From Talaromyces rugulosus (lineage: Eukaryota > Ascomycota > Eurotiomycetes > Eurotiales > Trichocomaceae), in NCBI RefSeq assembly GCF_013368755.1, contig NC_049563.1:3844001-3908000 (forward strand): a stretch of 64,000 bases of DNA, given 5' to 3'. A program made the translations under genes and the position numbers. Below are positions 1-10,580 of this stretch, piece after piece. Within the stretch, counting starts at the first letter, position 1; each line of letters starts with the position of its first letter. Below the pieces are notes generated by a model, which was not told the DNA's origin, searched no databases, and was given only the letters and a program-made list of their open reading frames with translations.

Positions 1-26
1 TCGTTCAAAACAAAAGGCAGAAAAAT

Positions 27-1779
27 CTATTGTTTGCTCTGGTGCAAAAGCCAGGTAAGAAGATCAACCTTGGTGGCCACAGCCACAGGTTTGATGGTGC
101 CCTGGTCATCTCGATCAGTCACAATAGCAGCGCTGTTCCACTCAAAAAACCGATTCAGCACGCTGAGAGGCGTATCCAATGTGATTTCAAAGAAACGGCG
201 GCGCTTGACGTTGGACTGGCCATTGGAGTCTGGCACGACGTCTCTGGGGTCCGTGACGACTTCTGGGAGTTTGGCAAAGTCAAACATGACGTCCGAAACA
301 GGGTTTTTCCCAGCGGCCCGGCCACGCGAGATCCAGCTGAGGACATTTCCGAGAGTAATCAGGCCGGCCAGCTTTTTGCCATCAGTGCTGAGAACCGGAA
401 GCTGGTCAAAACCTTTCTCGCGCATGAGTTCAATTGCCGCTTGGCAGGACTCGTTCGCACGCACGGTCGTGACGGGTTTGAGTCGTAGTGATCCGACTTT
501 ACCAGTCGAGAAGAGGTTCCTGGAGTCTGGAGCTGGAGGTGCCGATGGTGTAGTTTTGAGCTCAGGCGTCGTGGAGGCAAGCAGGTCGTTCGCAGCAAGC
601 CAATCGTCGTCCGCAAACTAACAAATAATATTAGTCAATGTATTAGAATTAGTAGAAAATTCTGTCTATTGCTATACCTTGGTGAGATAGCTTCGGATGC
701 TATCCGGGAGAACAACCACCACGACATCGTCCTTAGTCAAAGTCTCGTCCTTGTATGCCTTGACCAGGCCAGCAATTGCGCTTCCACTGCTACCTCCGAC
801 TAGAAGACCCTCATCGGCAATGAGCCGACGAGAATATTGGAATGATTCCTTGTCTTCCGTCTTGTACCACTTGTCGACCGAGTGCTGGTCGAGAACTTGA
901 GGGATAAAATCATATCCGATGCCCTCGACTTTGTATGGCTCGTTTTCATGCTCTGTATTCAAAGATGAAGGAAGAGCCAGAATGGAGCCCTGTGGATCAG
1001 CGCCAATTATCTTGACGTTCCCATTGTGCTTTTTCAGACCCCTGGAAATACCGGTGATTGTACCACCAGTACCAGCACCGGCCACGACCGCTGTCACCGC
1101 GCCGCCGGTTTGTTCCCAGATTTCCTCGGCAGTTCCAAATTCGTGGGCGAGAGGATTGTTGTCATTGCTGTACTGATCCAAGATGTGTGCGTTGGGAAGT
1201 TCTTTCTCAAGGCGTTTGGCGACTCCGATATGCGATTCAGGCGAGTCATACGCAGCCTCCGTGGGAGTCCGGATAATAGTGGCGTTCAAAGCACGGAGTA
1301 CAGACACCTTTTCGGCGGACATCTTCTCCGGAAGAGTGATGATTGTCTTGTAACCTGTGGAGGGTGGTTAGCTCAAGCTGTTTAGCTAGTGTTGCTCTGA
1401 CAATAGCTTACCTTTGACAGCCGCGACCAGCGCCAATCCAATGCCACTGTATTTTCATTCACAGATTTTAGCATTTCCTCATACACAGAGACACTGTGTA
1501 AGCTTTTGACTGTACGTACGTATTGCCGCTAGTGGGCTCAATCAATGTGTCACCAGGCTTGATTCTGCCTGTCCTCTCGGCCTCCTCAATCATCCGGAGC
1601 GCAATGCGGTCCTTGACACTGCCGCCGGCATTAAAGTATTCCAGTTTGGCGTATACGGTAGCATCGATTCCGAGACTCTGGGGGAGACGGGTCAATCGAA
1701 CGAGCGGTGTATTTCCAATCTGCTGCGTGATGCTGTCCAGCGCCTGTGGGGGGGCGCGGGCGGTTGAGTTGGGGCTCAT
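27..1779 (-). CDS. cys4: Cystathionine beta-synthase, 4 exons, 520 aa
   Basis: Condenses L-serine and homocysteine to cystathionine, using pyridoxal phosphate, in cytosolic transsulfuration. Exons on the minus strand are 1779-1520, 1446-1412, 1354-678 and 617-27; all introns are GT-AG and the lengths sum to 521 codons. The fold-type II PLP core is clear: SVKDR with the Schiff-base lysine, EPTSGNT for substrate binding and the GTGGTITG phosphate-binding loop. After about residue 340 come two CBS-type segments (one with FDQLPVL, one ending in AIVTDRD), as in the C-terminal regulatory part of eukaryotic CBS. There is no N-terminal haem-binding extension, as in the yeast enzyme. The CBS domains separate it from plain O-acetylserine (cysteine) synthases. 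The ATG at 1779 is preferred because the protein aligns from residue ~15; an in-frame start further upstream (1830) would add an unlikely hydrophobic leader. Known as CYS4 in yeast and mecA in A. nidulans. Confidence 0.95.
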
Positions 1780-2524
1780 GGCGGTACTGAATAAACTTGA
1801 TAAGAACAAGAGACTGGCACGAACCCTCAATGTCTGAATGAATGAGCGAAGAAGTCAATCTGTTCTCACGGAAAAGTTGTGTCGACGTTGGTGTTGCTTT
1901 GTCAAACTTTGATCAAGGTTGCGTGCTGGGCCGACGCCCCTCACCGACGATAGCCGCGCTCCTACGGACTGAGTTGCATGCAGTGCCATCAGGGCTTTTC
2001 TTTTTTGATGTTAAAAATTTTTAAATTGAAAAAAGATAGTATCTCTAAAACTAGTAATATGATTGACCATTGACATGCTCAAAGATGAGTGATTATTTTA
2101 CATTAGCTGCATGATCGCCGGTCTAATATTGTGCTGCGGGGGATCAGCACGATGAACTATAAGGCTGAGAGAAGCCTTAGATAGATATGAAGATATATAC
2201 GCATTTCCTAACCCAAGTACCCTTGATAACTGGAACAAACTATGAAAAGGCCATTGCTTGTATTCCATAGTTACCAGAATGGCAGTGTTTATTGACCAGA
2301 GAGAAAGTTGCCGTGTTATTTACTCTCTTTAGATAAGAGATGTAAAAAATTCAATGTTGATATCACGCTTATCTAAACCAAGAGTGCCGCGTGGGGCTTC
2401 GTATTTATCTTGTCTCCCTCCGCTCCTCTCCTCTCCTCTTCCTCTTTTGTCCCTCAGTCACCCCACCCCAGCAGAACATGGTTGTGTCGTGTAAGGAATG
2501 GATGGCAACTTGTCCTGACGACTA
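1780..2524. other. Upstream region of the CBS gene, no gene seen
   Basis: Likely holds the CBS promoter. A pyrimidine-rich tract (CCTCTCCTCTCCTCTTCC type) lies at about 2413-2453. AT-rich stretches around 2010-2060. No ORF or RNA gene is supported. Confidence 0.5.
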
Positions 2525-2839
2525 GTGGAGAGCAGGCATATTCGGCGCGGAGCTTGGTTTGAAGTTGATGGTATGAGCAGTTGTCTGCTATCCTTCAATT
2601 ACATCGGCAACACTTTGCAAGCGCCCATCACACCATCTGGAGATCTGACAACACCATCCCACCAGTGGAAACTTGGTTTCATCACCCGAATGTTTGGAGC
2701 GACGAGACCTACAATTGTAGATGGTATCTGTGGAGCGCCCATGGTTGAGGAAAGAACAGGAATTCAGTTGGCAAAGGGGGAGTATGCTGTATTTGCAGCC
2801 TTGGATGGTCTTGTTGCAGAGGGGTGGGAGCTTTGCTAG
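2525..2839 (+). pseudogene. C-terminal remnant of a fungal hypothetical protein
   Basis: About 104 codons are open. The end reads GICGAPMVEE ... LAKGEYAVFAALDGLVAEGWEL. From memory, this resembles the C-terminus of a large family of uncharacterised ascomycete proteins in which a GxCGxPIV motif is followed by an FA.LDDLVAEGW ending. FEVDGM near the start also fits. The frame opens right after an in-frame TAG, has a GTG rather than ATG first codon, and lacks the long N-terminal part, so I read it as a truncated relic. No function is known to me. A short real gene is possible but less likely. Confidence 0.4.
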
Positions 2840-3082
2840 AGCTCGCCTCATTATATGCTGAGAAAATGAGATTCTAGGCTTCGTCGGGAAAACGTCACCT
2901 GCGGTTCTGCTGACTTTCTCCCCTATTTTCCATCTTCTCCAAGCTATCTCGTACGACCTCTCTTTTAACAAGTTTCCATCGAGTTACGCCGACAGCATCG
3001 CAACTCTCTTATTTATTCCACGTGTATTCACATTTTACGTTACCTTTTACCTGCTCAACCTACCATCTCATCTGACGCCATC

Positions 3083-3407
3083 ATGGCATCCAAGCTGAAG
3101 CCCTTCGCATATCGGTTTCCGCCTCCTGTGAAGTTCCAGCCGCCTGCAGCCATCCGAGCCAGTCGAATTGAGGCACTGAAACTCGAAGCCAAATCCAGAG
3201 TTTCTCATAACCTGTGGCGTCGCAAGAATCAGTGGAACACCTCTCACAATCTTTGCTCGAGAGGAAGGACTCAACGTCGATAACCTCATCAAAATGATCA
3301 ACGACAACAAGACTCCAGCATCCTGGCTCTTCACCGCGCAAGAATACGACAAGTGGATCTACTATGACGAGACAAAGGGTCCCAAGATTCGTCAAGAATA
3401 CCGATAA
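3083..3407 (+). pseudogene. Small hypothetical gene with one frameshift (~107 aa if intact)
   Basis: The ATG at 3083 opens a frame beginning MASKLKPFAYRFPPP. About 36 codons in, near the AAA run at 3191-3193, the protein-like reading moves to another frame. That frame runs through CGVARISG, TPLTIFAREEGLN and TPASWLFTAQEYDKWIYY to a stop at 3405-3407. Both halves look coding and the shift is a single base in a short A run, so this is either a recent pseudogene or a sequence error. I see no intron signals that would explain it. I do not recognise the family. Confidence 0.45.
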
Positions 3408-5643
3408 GATCCCGCTAGCAAAAATGACCTGGGGAGTCTTTCCTCTCACAACCAAAAATATCCTACCAAGGGCTCATGGAGAGACTGGAAATTATTGATT
3501 TACAGTGGAAATTTGACATCAAAACACCCGGAGAAAAATTGGGGTTGACGGGGCGTTTGTATCTGCGTTTATTGCTGTTGCAATTCTACTGTTGTTTGAC
3601 CAAGGGTATTATTAGCTAAACATGTAATGTGCCGGAGATTTGACCGCCCAAGAAAATTGATCTTTTGGTGCAGCTGTCAACACCTTTCTATTATTATAAA
3701 GATCGAATTACCTTAAATTTGCACTGACTGAATTAAGTTGTTTTATTCGACATGGCTCTCGCATCTAGATTTATACAGAACGTAGCAGGTGACTTATCGC
3801 TCCCTTTTTTCTCTACCACGCGATAAAGCACTATATATGTAGACTCAAAGACACACGAGTGAAAAGTCGACTTGTTCAAAAGTCCTCTACAGCGATGTAT
3901 TTCCGTTAGAATATTAATGAGGAAGTGGATTGAAGACCAAGGAGTCATACTGACGAAGAAATAGCCACTTTAAAATAATCATGTAGATCAGAAGTTTCTA
4001 GACCTTATCAAATTGTCTTAACCTATCACTTTGTGAATATGCATTAATTAGATATTCATTCTATTCTTGCAGCTATTGAAAGGACTTACGAGACTGTATA
4101 CACTAAATCATGGAGCCATTTGCTTCTGTTCCTCACACCAACGACGATAGAAGAAGTGAAGAAGTCAGCGATGATTGTGAAGCCGAGTCAATACCAGAGA
4201 GAGAAGAGGACAGGCTGGTCCAAATTTTCTGTTCTATACAATCAACTTCGGAGTGATGCTTTCATAGACTTCTCCATCAAGCCACCCAAGGAGAGATTGG
4301 CGGTTAACACGGTAGGTAGGCGAATTTTTTAAAGGTTCCCTGTAACAATGTACCTTGGCCAGCCTATTGATAGGGAAAAGTACAAATACAACGAGAGCCA
4401 TGCTGACCGAGATTTTATCCTACAATAGCGTGCACCACACCCGGGATTTGCGGTCTCAGCTCCCTGCGAGTGCCCCATCGGGGCACCCTTGAAATTTCCT
4501 ATTCGGGTAATCGACATATCCACAATGCAATTCTTCCACACCTTGTTCTTTGTTCGTCACAGTCATCTGCATAGCAGAAATTGAAGACCCATTCAATATT
4601 TTTGCCAGCCAGCCAGCCATCCTTTGATTTCTCGTCACCTGGGCACCCACAGCCTCAGCTTGTCCATTTTTTGGTGTGGTCTTAATCCTGACTGTCCAAT
4701 CATCGGTTCTCGACGAAGGGACCCCCATCTCTATTAATTCTTACTGACAATGAGTGACCTGGTGGGGATGCACCCATTATTTTTGTTTCCTACCCAGGCG
4801 CTGCGGTGTGAGCAGGACCTTCGGGAATCATCGGATTTGGAAGAGCAATGGCTGGTCCTTTGCTAAGCAATTCCGAACCCAGCAAGTATACAAGGAGAAA
4901 AGGGTAATAGAGCTCTTGTGTTTAGAGAGTATACTCGGTGCTATCTTCTATCTAAGAGCTTTCTTGGTTAAACAAGCTTATTGATAGTCCCACGTTCAAT
5001 TGGAAACACCTTGGTAGTAAATTGAACGACATGGGTATCCCTATCAGAGTCAGATACACCTCAGTACCCCAAAGTCCCCATAGAACAAAGGATTGGAATC
5101 CTGCTTGATGCAGGGCGTCACCGAGATAGGTGTGGGTCATGTTTATTTCCTATTTTGGAACGTGTTGACCAACTTTGATTGTGAATGGGGCTGGGCTATT
5201 AGCTATCAATAATCAGCTCACACCGAGGAAACTCCACATGTTGTGTCCACCCTCTTCTATTTATTCTTCTTCCTTCTTCCCCTCTTCTTCTCACCTCTCC
5301 CTAGCACAAGGTCAGGAATGATGTTTTGCTAGGTGAGTAGCTTGTTTTTTGTTTTGGACCGTCGCTGACGGAAATTTGAACTCAACAAAAGGGTTTTCAA
5401 CTCAACTTATTCTCTAGATCTTCTGACCAAACCTCTCGCTCACACGCTCACCGTAACTTTCATCAAAACGACCCAGGTAGATCTTCATTCTCATCGTCCA
5501 GTAATTGACAGGACTAACAAGATCGCATAGGATTACCCATAGGCTCGACTTCTCCCCAGTCCCCTCCTCAGCAAGTTACTTCGACTATTCTCCCTGACGA
5601 AAAGGGCGAGGGAGAAGTGAGTGACGCTTCTGACGAAGAAAAC
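3408..5643. other. AT-rich intergenic region; 5' UTR introns of the helicase gene at its right end
   Basis: No protein-like ORF is supported. A 90-codon frame on the minus strand at 4456-4728 has no recognisable motif. At the right end, splice signals suggest at least one 5' UTR intron of the downstream helicase gene: a donor after CCCAG near 5476, an ACTAAC branch near 5512 and an acceptor at 5530. Confidence 0.4.
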
Positions 5644-8600
5644 ATGATGCGTCAATCCGGGCCGATCAGACCAGAGAAAAAGAACAAAGAAGAAGAGAAC
5701 AAACTTGTTGAGGTCTCTAGACGCAACCGTACTTGGTATGGGGAAAAGTTTTCTGCAAAGTTCGTTCTCGAAGACGGTACAACAATCCCAAACATCAAAA
5801 ACCGGACTCTGTGCTTTCGAATTGAAGGGGTGCCAATTGACACCAAGGTCACCTTTCTTTTTGAGACTGATTCTGATTCCGATGACGACGACAAGTCCAA
5901 ATATCCAGCACAAGTCATCTTCAGCATTGAATCAATCCGCAGGCTGGAGCTCAACGCCGTTACATTCATTACCAAGCCAGACTATGCATTGGTAGACTGT
6001 CTTATCCAAGCAGACGCATGCGTTCCTGTGAACCTCAGCCAACCTCTCGGGGACAAAGAGCTCGACAAGCTCCGTCTTTACATGCGACAGCTTCCGAACA
6101 TGCAGCATGCAATCAAATTCAAGCTTTACATCCCGAGAGCTAGTTGGGAAGTCTGCAAACTTTCTGACCAGTTTCGTGACCTGTTCAATGTCAAGGCTGC
6201 CTGGGTACCTTATCGCAGCGTTGCGAAACGCGTTGTCATGACGCAAGCCGGGCAGCTCAAGTCGCGTCAAGCTGTCGAGAAAGCATGGGATGCCAACACA
6301 ATAGTCAAGGTTCCGGCAACCAATTCATTCTATAGCTTAGATGAAGCTGCTGTCAAACTCGTGTATGGTGCACATCTCGAGTACCACGTCTCTATCCTGC
6401 ATGCGCAGCGCCTGATGGGAGTCTACCATAAGATTGTTCTACTGCAATACGGTGATTTGTTTCTTGGGGCCGTCTCGTTTGGGAAGTTGCGTGACAAGTT
6501 CACTCCGTTTAGTCTTCTGGGCCAGTCTCCCATTATTCCAGATGGCACTGCATGCACGGTTCTCCTTTCGCACGGCCATGGCAAAGACAAGATGCGAGGG
6601 GTGACCATACCCAAAGGCATTGATATCTCAGTTTCGTACGACATCGTTGTGCTTTTATTACCGGCAGGAGACAACGAGGCAAACTTTAGTCACGGAATCG
6701 AGCACCAGTACGATTGCAAACTAGTTTTTAATGTGAGCGATGAAAATTCCAAGTTGCAGATCAATGCGGTCAACACTCTTTGCACCGAGAAGTTCGCAAG
6801 ATGGCACCCCATTCTGCTCAATACCGACTATGCCATCCTCCCATCTGTCAATATCTTTCAGGGAATCCCGCGAGACCGAGTTAGAGCGGAATACCAGAAA
6901 GTCGCAAAAATGAAAGACTGGAATAAGAAGCAACACGATGTCTTCAATCTGTTGCTCAAGGTACCAGGCAACGGTTTTGCATTCATTGAAGGCATATTTG
7001 GCTGCGGTAAGACTTTGGTGCAGGCGATCTTGGCGAGGTTAATTGCCGGATTGGGCTTGCAGGTTCTCATGGTGGCCCCAACCAACGCTGCTTTGCAAGC
7101 CGTTTCCCAAGTTTTGAGCAATGACGCCCCCGAGTTGCGAGCCGCCAGACTTGTTTTCAGCGGTGCAGAGTCTCTGAAGACGTTCGAGGTGCAAGAGACA
7201 GAGACGCTAGACACCGAGATGGCGATGTTTGGTCTTCTTCGGGGCGAAATATCAAGCCGCATCGACCGCTATCATGTTGTGGGGACGCACATGATGAGTT
7301 ATCATATCGACAATCTCGTTAGCACCTGTACAGCCGAAGGAAAAGAGCTTGGGTTCAGTTACCAGGCGAATCCCAAGTCAGAGCTAAAAGAGTACGATGC
7401 CGTTGCTGAGTACATGAGACTGAAACACCAGAGGTTTTCCGAATTGCTCCGCGAATCTAAGAATGACGAGCAAAAAATCGAGTTCATCAAGAACGAACGT
7501 GCTATCTTCCGCAAAGCATTAGCTACCTTGGAGTCGACTGTGGTCTCCGGGTTACAAGTACTGTTGTGTACGAACCAACTAGCAGCCTCCGATCTCGTTC
7601 GACACAACTTTGGCGTCGGGACAAACGGCATTATCATCATCGCGGACGAGGATGGGCAAGCTTTGGAACCCACGGCATGGCTCCCGATCACTCTCTTGAG
7701 GCACGCCAATGATATCAAAGCCGTTCTTCGCTTTGGTGACAGGCTCCAGCTTCCCCCCTTGGCACTGTCATCATTCTCTGATTTCAGCGAATTTGCTCCG
7801 CAGATGAACCGTTCGCTTTTCGATCGCCACTTGAGACAGCACCCCCCTGCGGTATCTCTCAACACCCAGTACAGGATGATCCCAACTCTCTCGCACTTCC
7901 CCAACTTTCACACGTATCAAGGAAGGCTGGTGGATGCGCGTATCTGCAATTCGATTACTCTGGATTCTGTTTTTGAAAGTCGCTTCCTGGAATGGACCAA
8001 ATGTCGCATTTCCAGCGATGGCGAGTTGCCGGAAAATATCGCCAATCATGTCGGGATTTCTGTATCCGGCTCTGTTGTCGTTTCTGATCCTGCTACTTGT
8101 TCGCGGTCCAATGCACACCATGTCAAAGTTGTCAGGGAGCTGTTGATGACTGTGTTCAAGGAAGCCCCTTACCCGAAAGCTTCTATTGCCATAATTGTTC
8201 CCTACAACGCTCAACGTGCCTTGTACTTCGCCGTTATCAAGGATCTACAGTTGCTCACAAAGCTGCCATACGCAAAGCTCCCTCGTGTGTCCACCGTGGA
8301 TTCCATGCAGGGCAATGAGTCTGACATTGTTCTTTTGGATTGGGTCTGTGGCGAGAGTGATGGCCTAGGATTCCTCAAGAATGATAGGCGGATCAATGTA
8401 GGCTTGACTAGAGCACGGGCAAGCCTCATTGTCTTGTACAACGACAACTTCTCTGGAGCCTTGGCCAGGAAAGCAGAACCAAAGGCCAAAAAGCGCGCTG
8501 TCGTTCCGCAGCTTGTCCAGCATTGGAACCAACTCAAGAGAAATGGAAGAGTTCTCGGCCTCGACTACGGAGATGATGCAAACGCTGAGACTCATATTAA

Positions 8601-8745
8601 CTCTGCTGTTGAACCTGGTACATTGGGCAGTGAGGCGGACTCTCAAGAGTGGACAGTTGAATCTGGCCCATGGGAGAGCTCAGAAATTCTTCAGGATTTT
8701 TCGACCACCAACCAAGATTCTAATTGGCACCGGTTATATTTCTGA
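5644..8745 (+). CDS. SF1 RNA/DNA helicase, Upf1/MOV10-like, ~1033 aa
   Basis: A single long exon carries all the motifs of an Upf1-like superfamily 1 helicase. The Walker A is GIFGCGKT (about residue 450) and motif II is ADEDGQALEP (about 667; DExxQ type, with Asp at the usual Ala). Motif III is FGDRLQLPP (about 698), followed by LNTQYRM (about 740). Motif V is TVDSMQGNESD (about 884) and motif VI NVGLTRARA (about 918). The 440 N-terminal residues are not recognisable and the C-terminus is an acidic/serine-rich tail. ATG 5644 is the first Met in frame. The frame stays open upstream to 5521 with a protein-like acidic sequence, so an upstream coding exon cannot be excluded. The substrate is unknown. 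It could act on RNA decay or silencing, but that is inference from the fold family only. Confidence 0.85.
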   Translation: MMRQSGPIRPEKKNKEEENKLVEVSRRNRTWYGEKFSAKFVLEDGTTIPNIKNRTLCFRIEGVPIDTKVTFLFETDSDSDDDDKSKYPAQVIFSIESIRRLELNAVTFITKPDYALVDCLIQADACVPVNLSQPLGDKELDKLRLYMRQLPNMQHAIKFKLYIPRASWEVCKLSDQFRDLFNVKAAWVPYRSVAKRVVMTQAGQLKSRQAVEKAWDANTIVKVPATNSFYSLDEAAVKLVYGAHLEYHVSILHAQRLMGVYHKIVLLQYGDLFLGAVSFGKLRDKFTPFSLLGQSPIIPDGTACTVLLSHGHGKDKMRGVTIPKGIDISVSYDIVVLLLPAGDNEANFSHGIEHQYDCKLVFNVSDENSKLQINAVNTLCTEKFARWHPILLNTDYAILPSVNIFQGIPRDRVRAEYQKVAKMKDWNKKQHDVFNLLLKVPGNGFAFIEGIFGCGKTLVQAILARLIAGLGLQVLMVAPTNAALQAVSQVLSNDAPELRAARLVFSGAESLKTFEVQETETLDTEMAMFGLLRGEISSRIDRYHVVGTHMMSYHIDNLVSTCTAEGKELGFSYQANPKSELKEYDAVAEYMRLKHQRFSELLRESKNDEQKIEFIKNERAIFRKALATLESTVVSGLQVLLCTNQLAASDLVRHNFGVGTNGIIIIADEDGQALEPTAWLPITLLRHANDIKAVLRFGDRLQLPPLALSSFSDFSEFAPQMNRSLFDRHLRQHPPAVSLNTQYRMIPTLSHFPNFHTYQGRLVDARICNSITLDSVFESRFLEWTKCRISSDGELPENIANHVGISVSGSVVVSDPATCSRSNAHHVKVVRELLMTVFKEAPYPKASIAIIVPYNAQRALYFAVIKDLQLLTKLPYAKLPRVSTVDSMQGNESDIVLLDWVCGESDGLGFLKNDRRINVGLTRARASLIVLYNDNFSGALARKAEPKAKKRAVVPQLVQHWNQLKRNGRVLGLDYGDDANAETHINSAVEPGTLGSEADSQEWTVESGPWESSEILQDFSTTNQDSNWHRLYF

Positions 8746-9073
8746 AGTGGCGAAAATTCTTCCATTTCTTTCCTCGTTCCGACTTCCCAGAATGATTTGT
8801 TTTTCTTTTGTTTTTCTTCTTCCTTACCGCACACCAACCGAGATTGCACTGGAGAGCTGGTAATTTCTCTGAAATGGTAAAGGGTCGTCCGTTTATTTTT
8901 CATATTTCTCAGCTTTCAATCTGCCAGAATGACGGCTCTTGTTTTTTCTTCTTCCTTACAATGAGTGTTAATTTCGCTTTGTTCGTTAGTCATAAGAAAT
9001 CAAACTGTTTCGTCAAACTCTGCCGCTGGAATTAAGTAATAAACGTGATATTAACAAGGTATGAACGCTAATT
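8746..9073. other. Convergent intergenic region
   Basis: Lies between the 3' ends of the helicase and the reductase. It holds T-rich tracts (for example near 8803-8822 and 8940-8956) fitting 3' UTRs of convergent genes. Nothing else is seen. Confidence 0.4.
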
Positions 9074-10209
9074 TTAGTTGGCTTTTGAAAGCTCATACAT
9101 CTGTTGAACCAGATCGACGACCGCTTCTCTGAATGGTGTGTACTTGACTCCAAGCTCTGTAGTTAATCTCGCTCCATCTATGTGATATTTCGCCACTGGC
9201 TCTTTACCACTGTCGTAATCCTTGGTAACGATTTCCCGTGCCCAAGGAAACTCTTCTTTGATAATGTCGGCTGCCATCTCGTAGGTAAAGGGCTCACTAT
9301 CCGCCGCAAGATAACGCTTCCCGCCTGCTTCAGGCCTTAGCAACGCTTCAACATGTGCGTCTGCTAGGTTTTCAACATGGACATATCCTGGAACGCGAGC
9401 TGACGGAAGAGGATCTGCGCCCTGAGCAATCTTCCAGAGGTTCGTGTTTGAGTCATTCAGTTGCGAGGGGTCTGATAGAGGATGCACCACTGGCCCAAAA
9501 ACCATGGGAGGACAGAAAGTAACTAGGTCGAAAGTCTTCTCGCGAGCTACAAAATCCCAGGCTTCAAGTTCTCCGAATTTTTTCCCGCCTCGATACGCAA
9601 CGACCGCTGATGTTGCTGGGTCGACTGATTCTTCCCATGTGAGCGGGTTCCAATGCGAGGCTGTATAAGTAAAATCCGGGCCAAAAGTGTTGTTTTTGGT
9701 GACATCAACGACGGCTGCGAATGATGAAGTAAGTACTAGTCGACGCACTTTACTTCCAGAAAGGTTGCAGGCTTGAAGGATAGACTTGACGCCATTGATC
9801 GAAGGCGTGATGATCTCTTTTTCGTTGTCTTGAACATCGTACGTGACTGGCTGAAGTCTCCGTCAGAATTATTCTTCCTGGATTACAGGGGCTTCCATAC
9901 TGATGCGGTATGTATCACAGCGTCTACCCCATCCATGATATTGTCAAATGTACCAATGGTTGCTATATCGCCTATTTGGACGAATTCAAGCTGAGAGGCA
10001 TATTGAGGCCGAGCACTCCTCATTTGCTCTCCCTTTTGCACTGAGCGTGTGGTACCGCGAACTTTGAGGCCGCGAGACAGCAGACTATCCACAATATGCG
10101 CTCCGATAAAACCGGTAGCACCAGTTACGAGAACGAGACTAGGTCGACTAGTTAGTAGATGGCGTCGCTCGAATAGCAAAGGTACTCACGATGGCCAGCT
10201 TTCCGCCAT
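9074..10209 (-). CDS. NAD(P)-dependent SDR reductase, GRE2/DFR type, 3 exons, 347 aa
   Basis: An extended short-chain dehydrogenase/reductase of the dihydroflavonol reductase / methylglyoxal reductase (Gre2) type, expected to reduce a carbonyl with NADPH in the cytosol. Exons on the minus strand are 10209-10190 (20 nt), 10147-9901 and 9850-9074, summing to 348 codons. The nucleotide-binding motif GATGFIGAHIV follows the splice of the tiny first exon. HTAS precedes the second splice, which restores the family's HTASP sequence. TSSFAAV supplies the catalytic serine region. The usual YxxxK is not obvious: AYRGGKKFGE, in about the right place, is the candidate (Tyr, then Lys after an altered spacing). 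The natural substrate cannot be told from sequence. Confidence 0.85.
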
Positions 10210-10580
10210 TTTCAAAAATGTACTTGTCAATGATGGTGTGAGAGAAGCTCAGTTGGACTCCCAACAGCGACGATAGACACGCAACGGTTTCATGATGCAA
10301 CTCCTATTCGGAGTTCTCGCCGACTTCCCCCCACGTAATAGTCGATTCAATGCGTTGAGGCGTTAGTATTCACTGGCAGACTTGCTAAGGACGATCACCT
10401 GTAGCATCATGGGGTCCCTAAATATACCCCATTAATTCGTATTGGTTTTTTGTCGTGTCATGATAAATTAAAGCTTTGGTTAGTCGTTGTTGGTGGTTGT
10501 GTCTAGAGCCGCCGCTGGTAGGTAGAAGTGGAGCGTTGTTTTGACCCCGGCCGCGCGCCTTCTTTCCCGTGGAGACAACC
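10210..10580. other. Divergent promoter region
   Basis: Separates the reductase (minus) and the augmin-like gene (plus), so it should carry both promoters. No repeated element or known binding motif stands out. Confidence 0.4.

Noticed and set aside
4456..4728. Minus-strand open frame of 90 codons
   Set aside because: No recognisable motif, poor start context, no neighbour support.
5617..5643. GTG start for the SF1 helicase
   Set aside because: Nuclear fungal genes start at ATG; the first in-frame ATG is 5644, with an upstream coding exon as the alternative.
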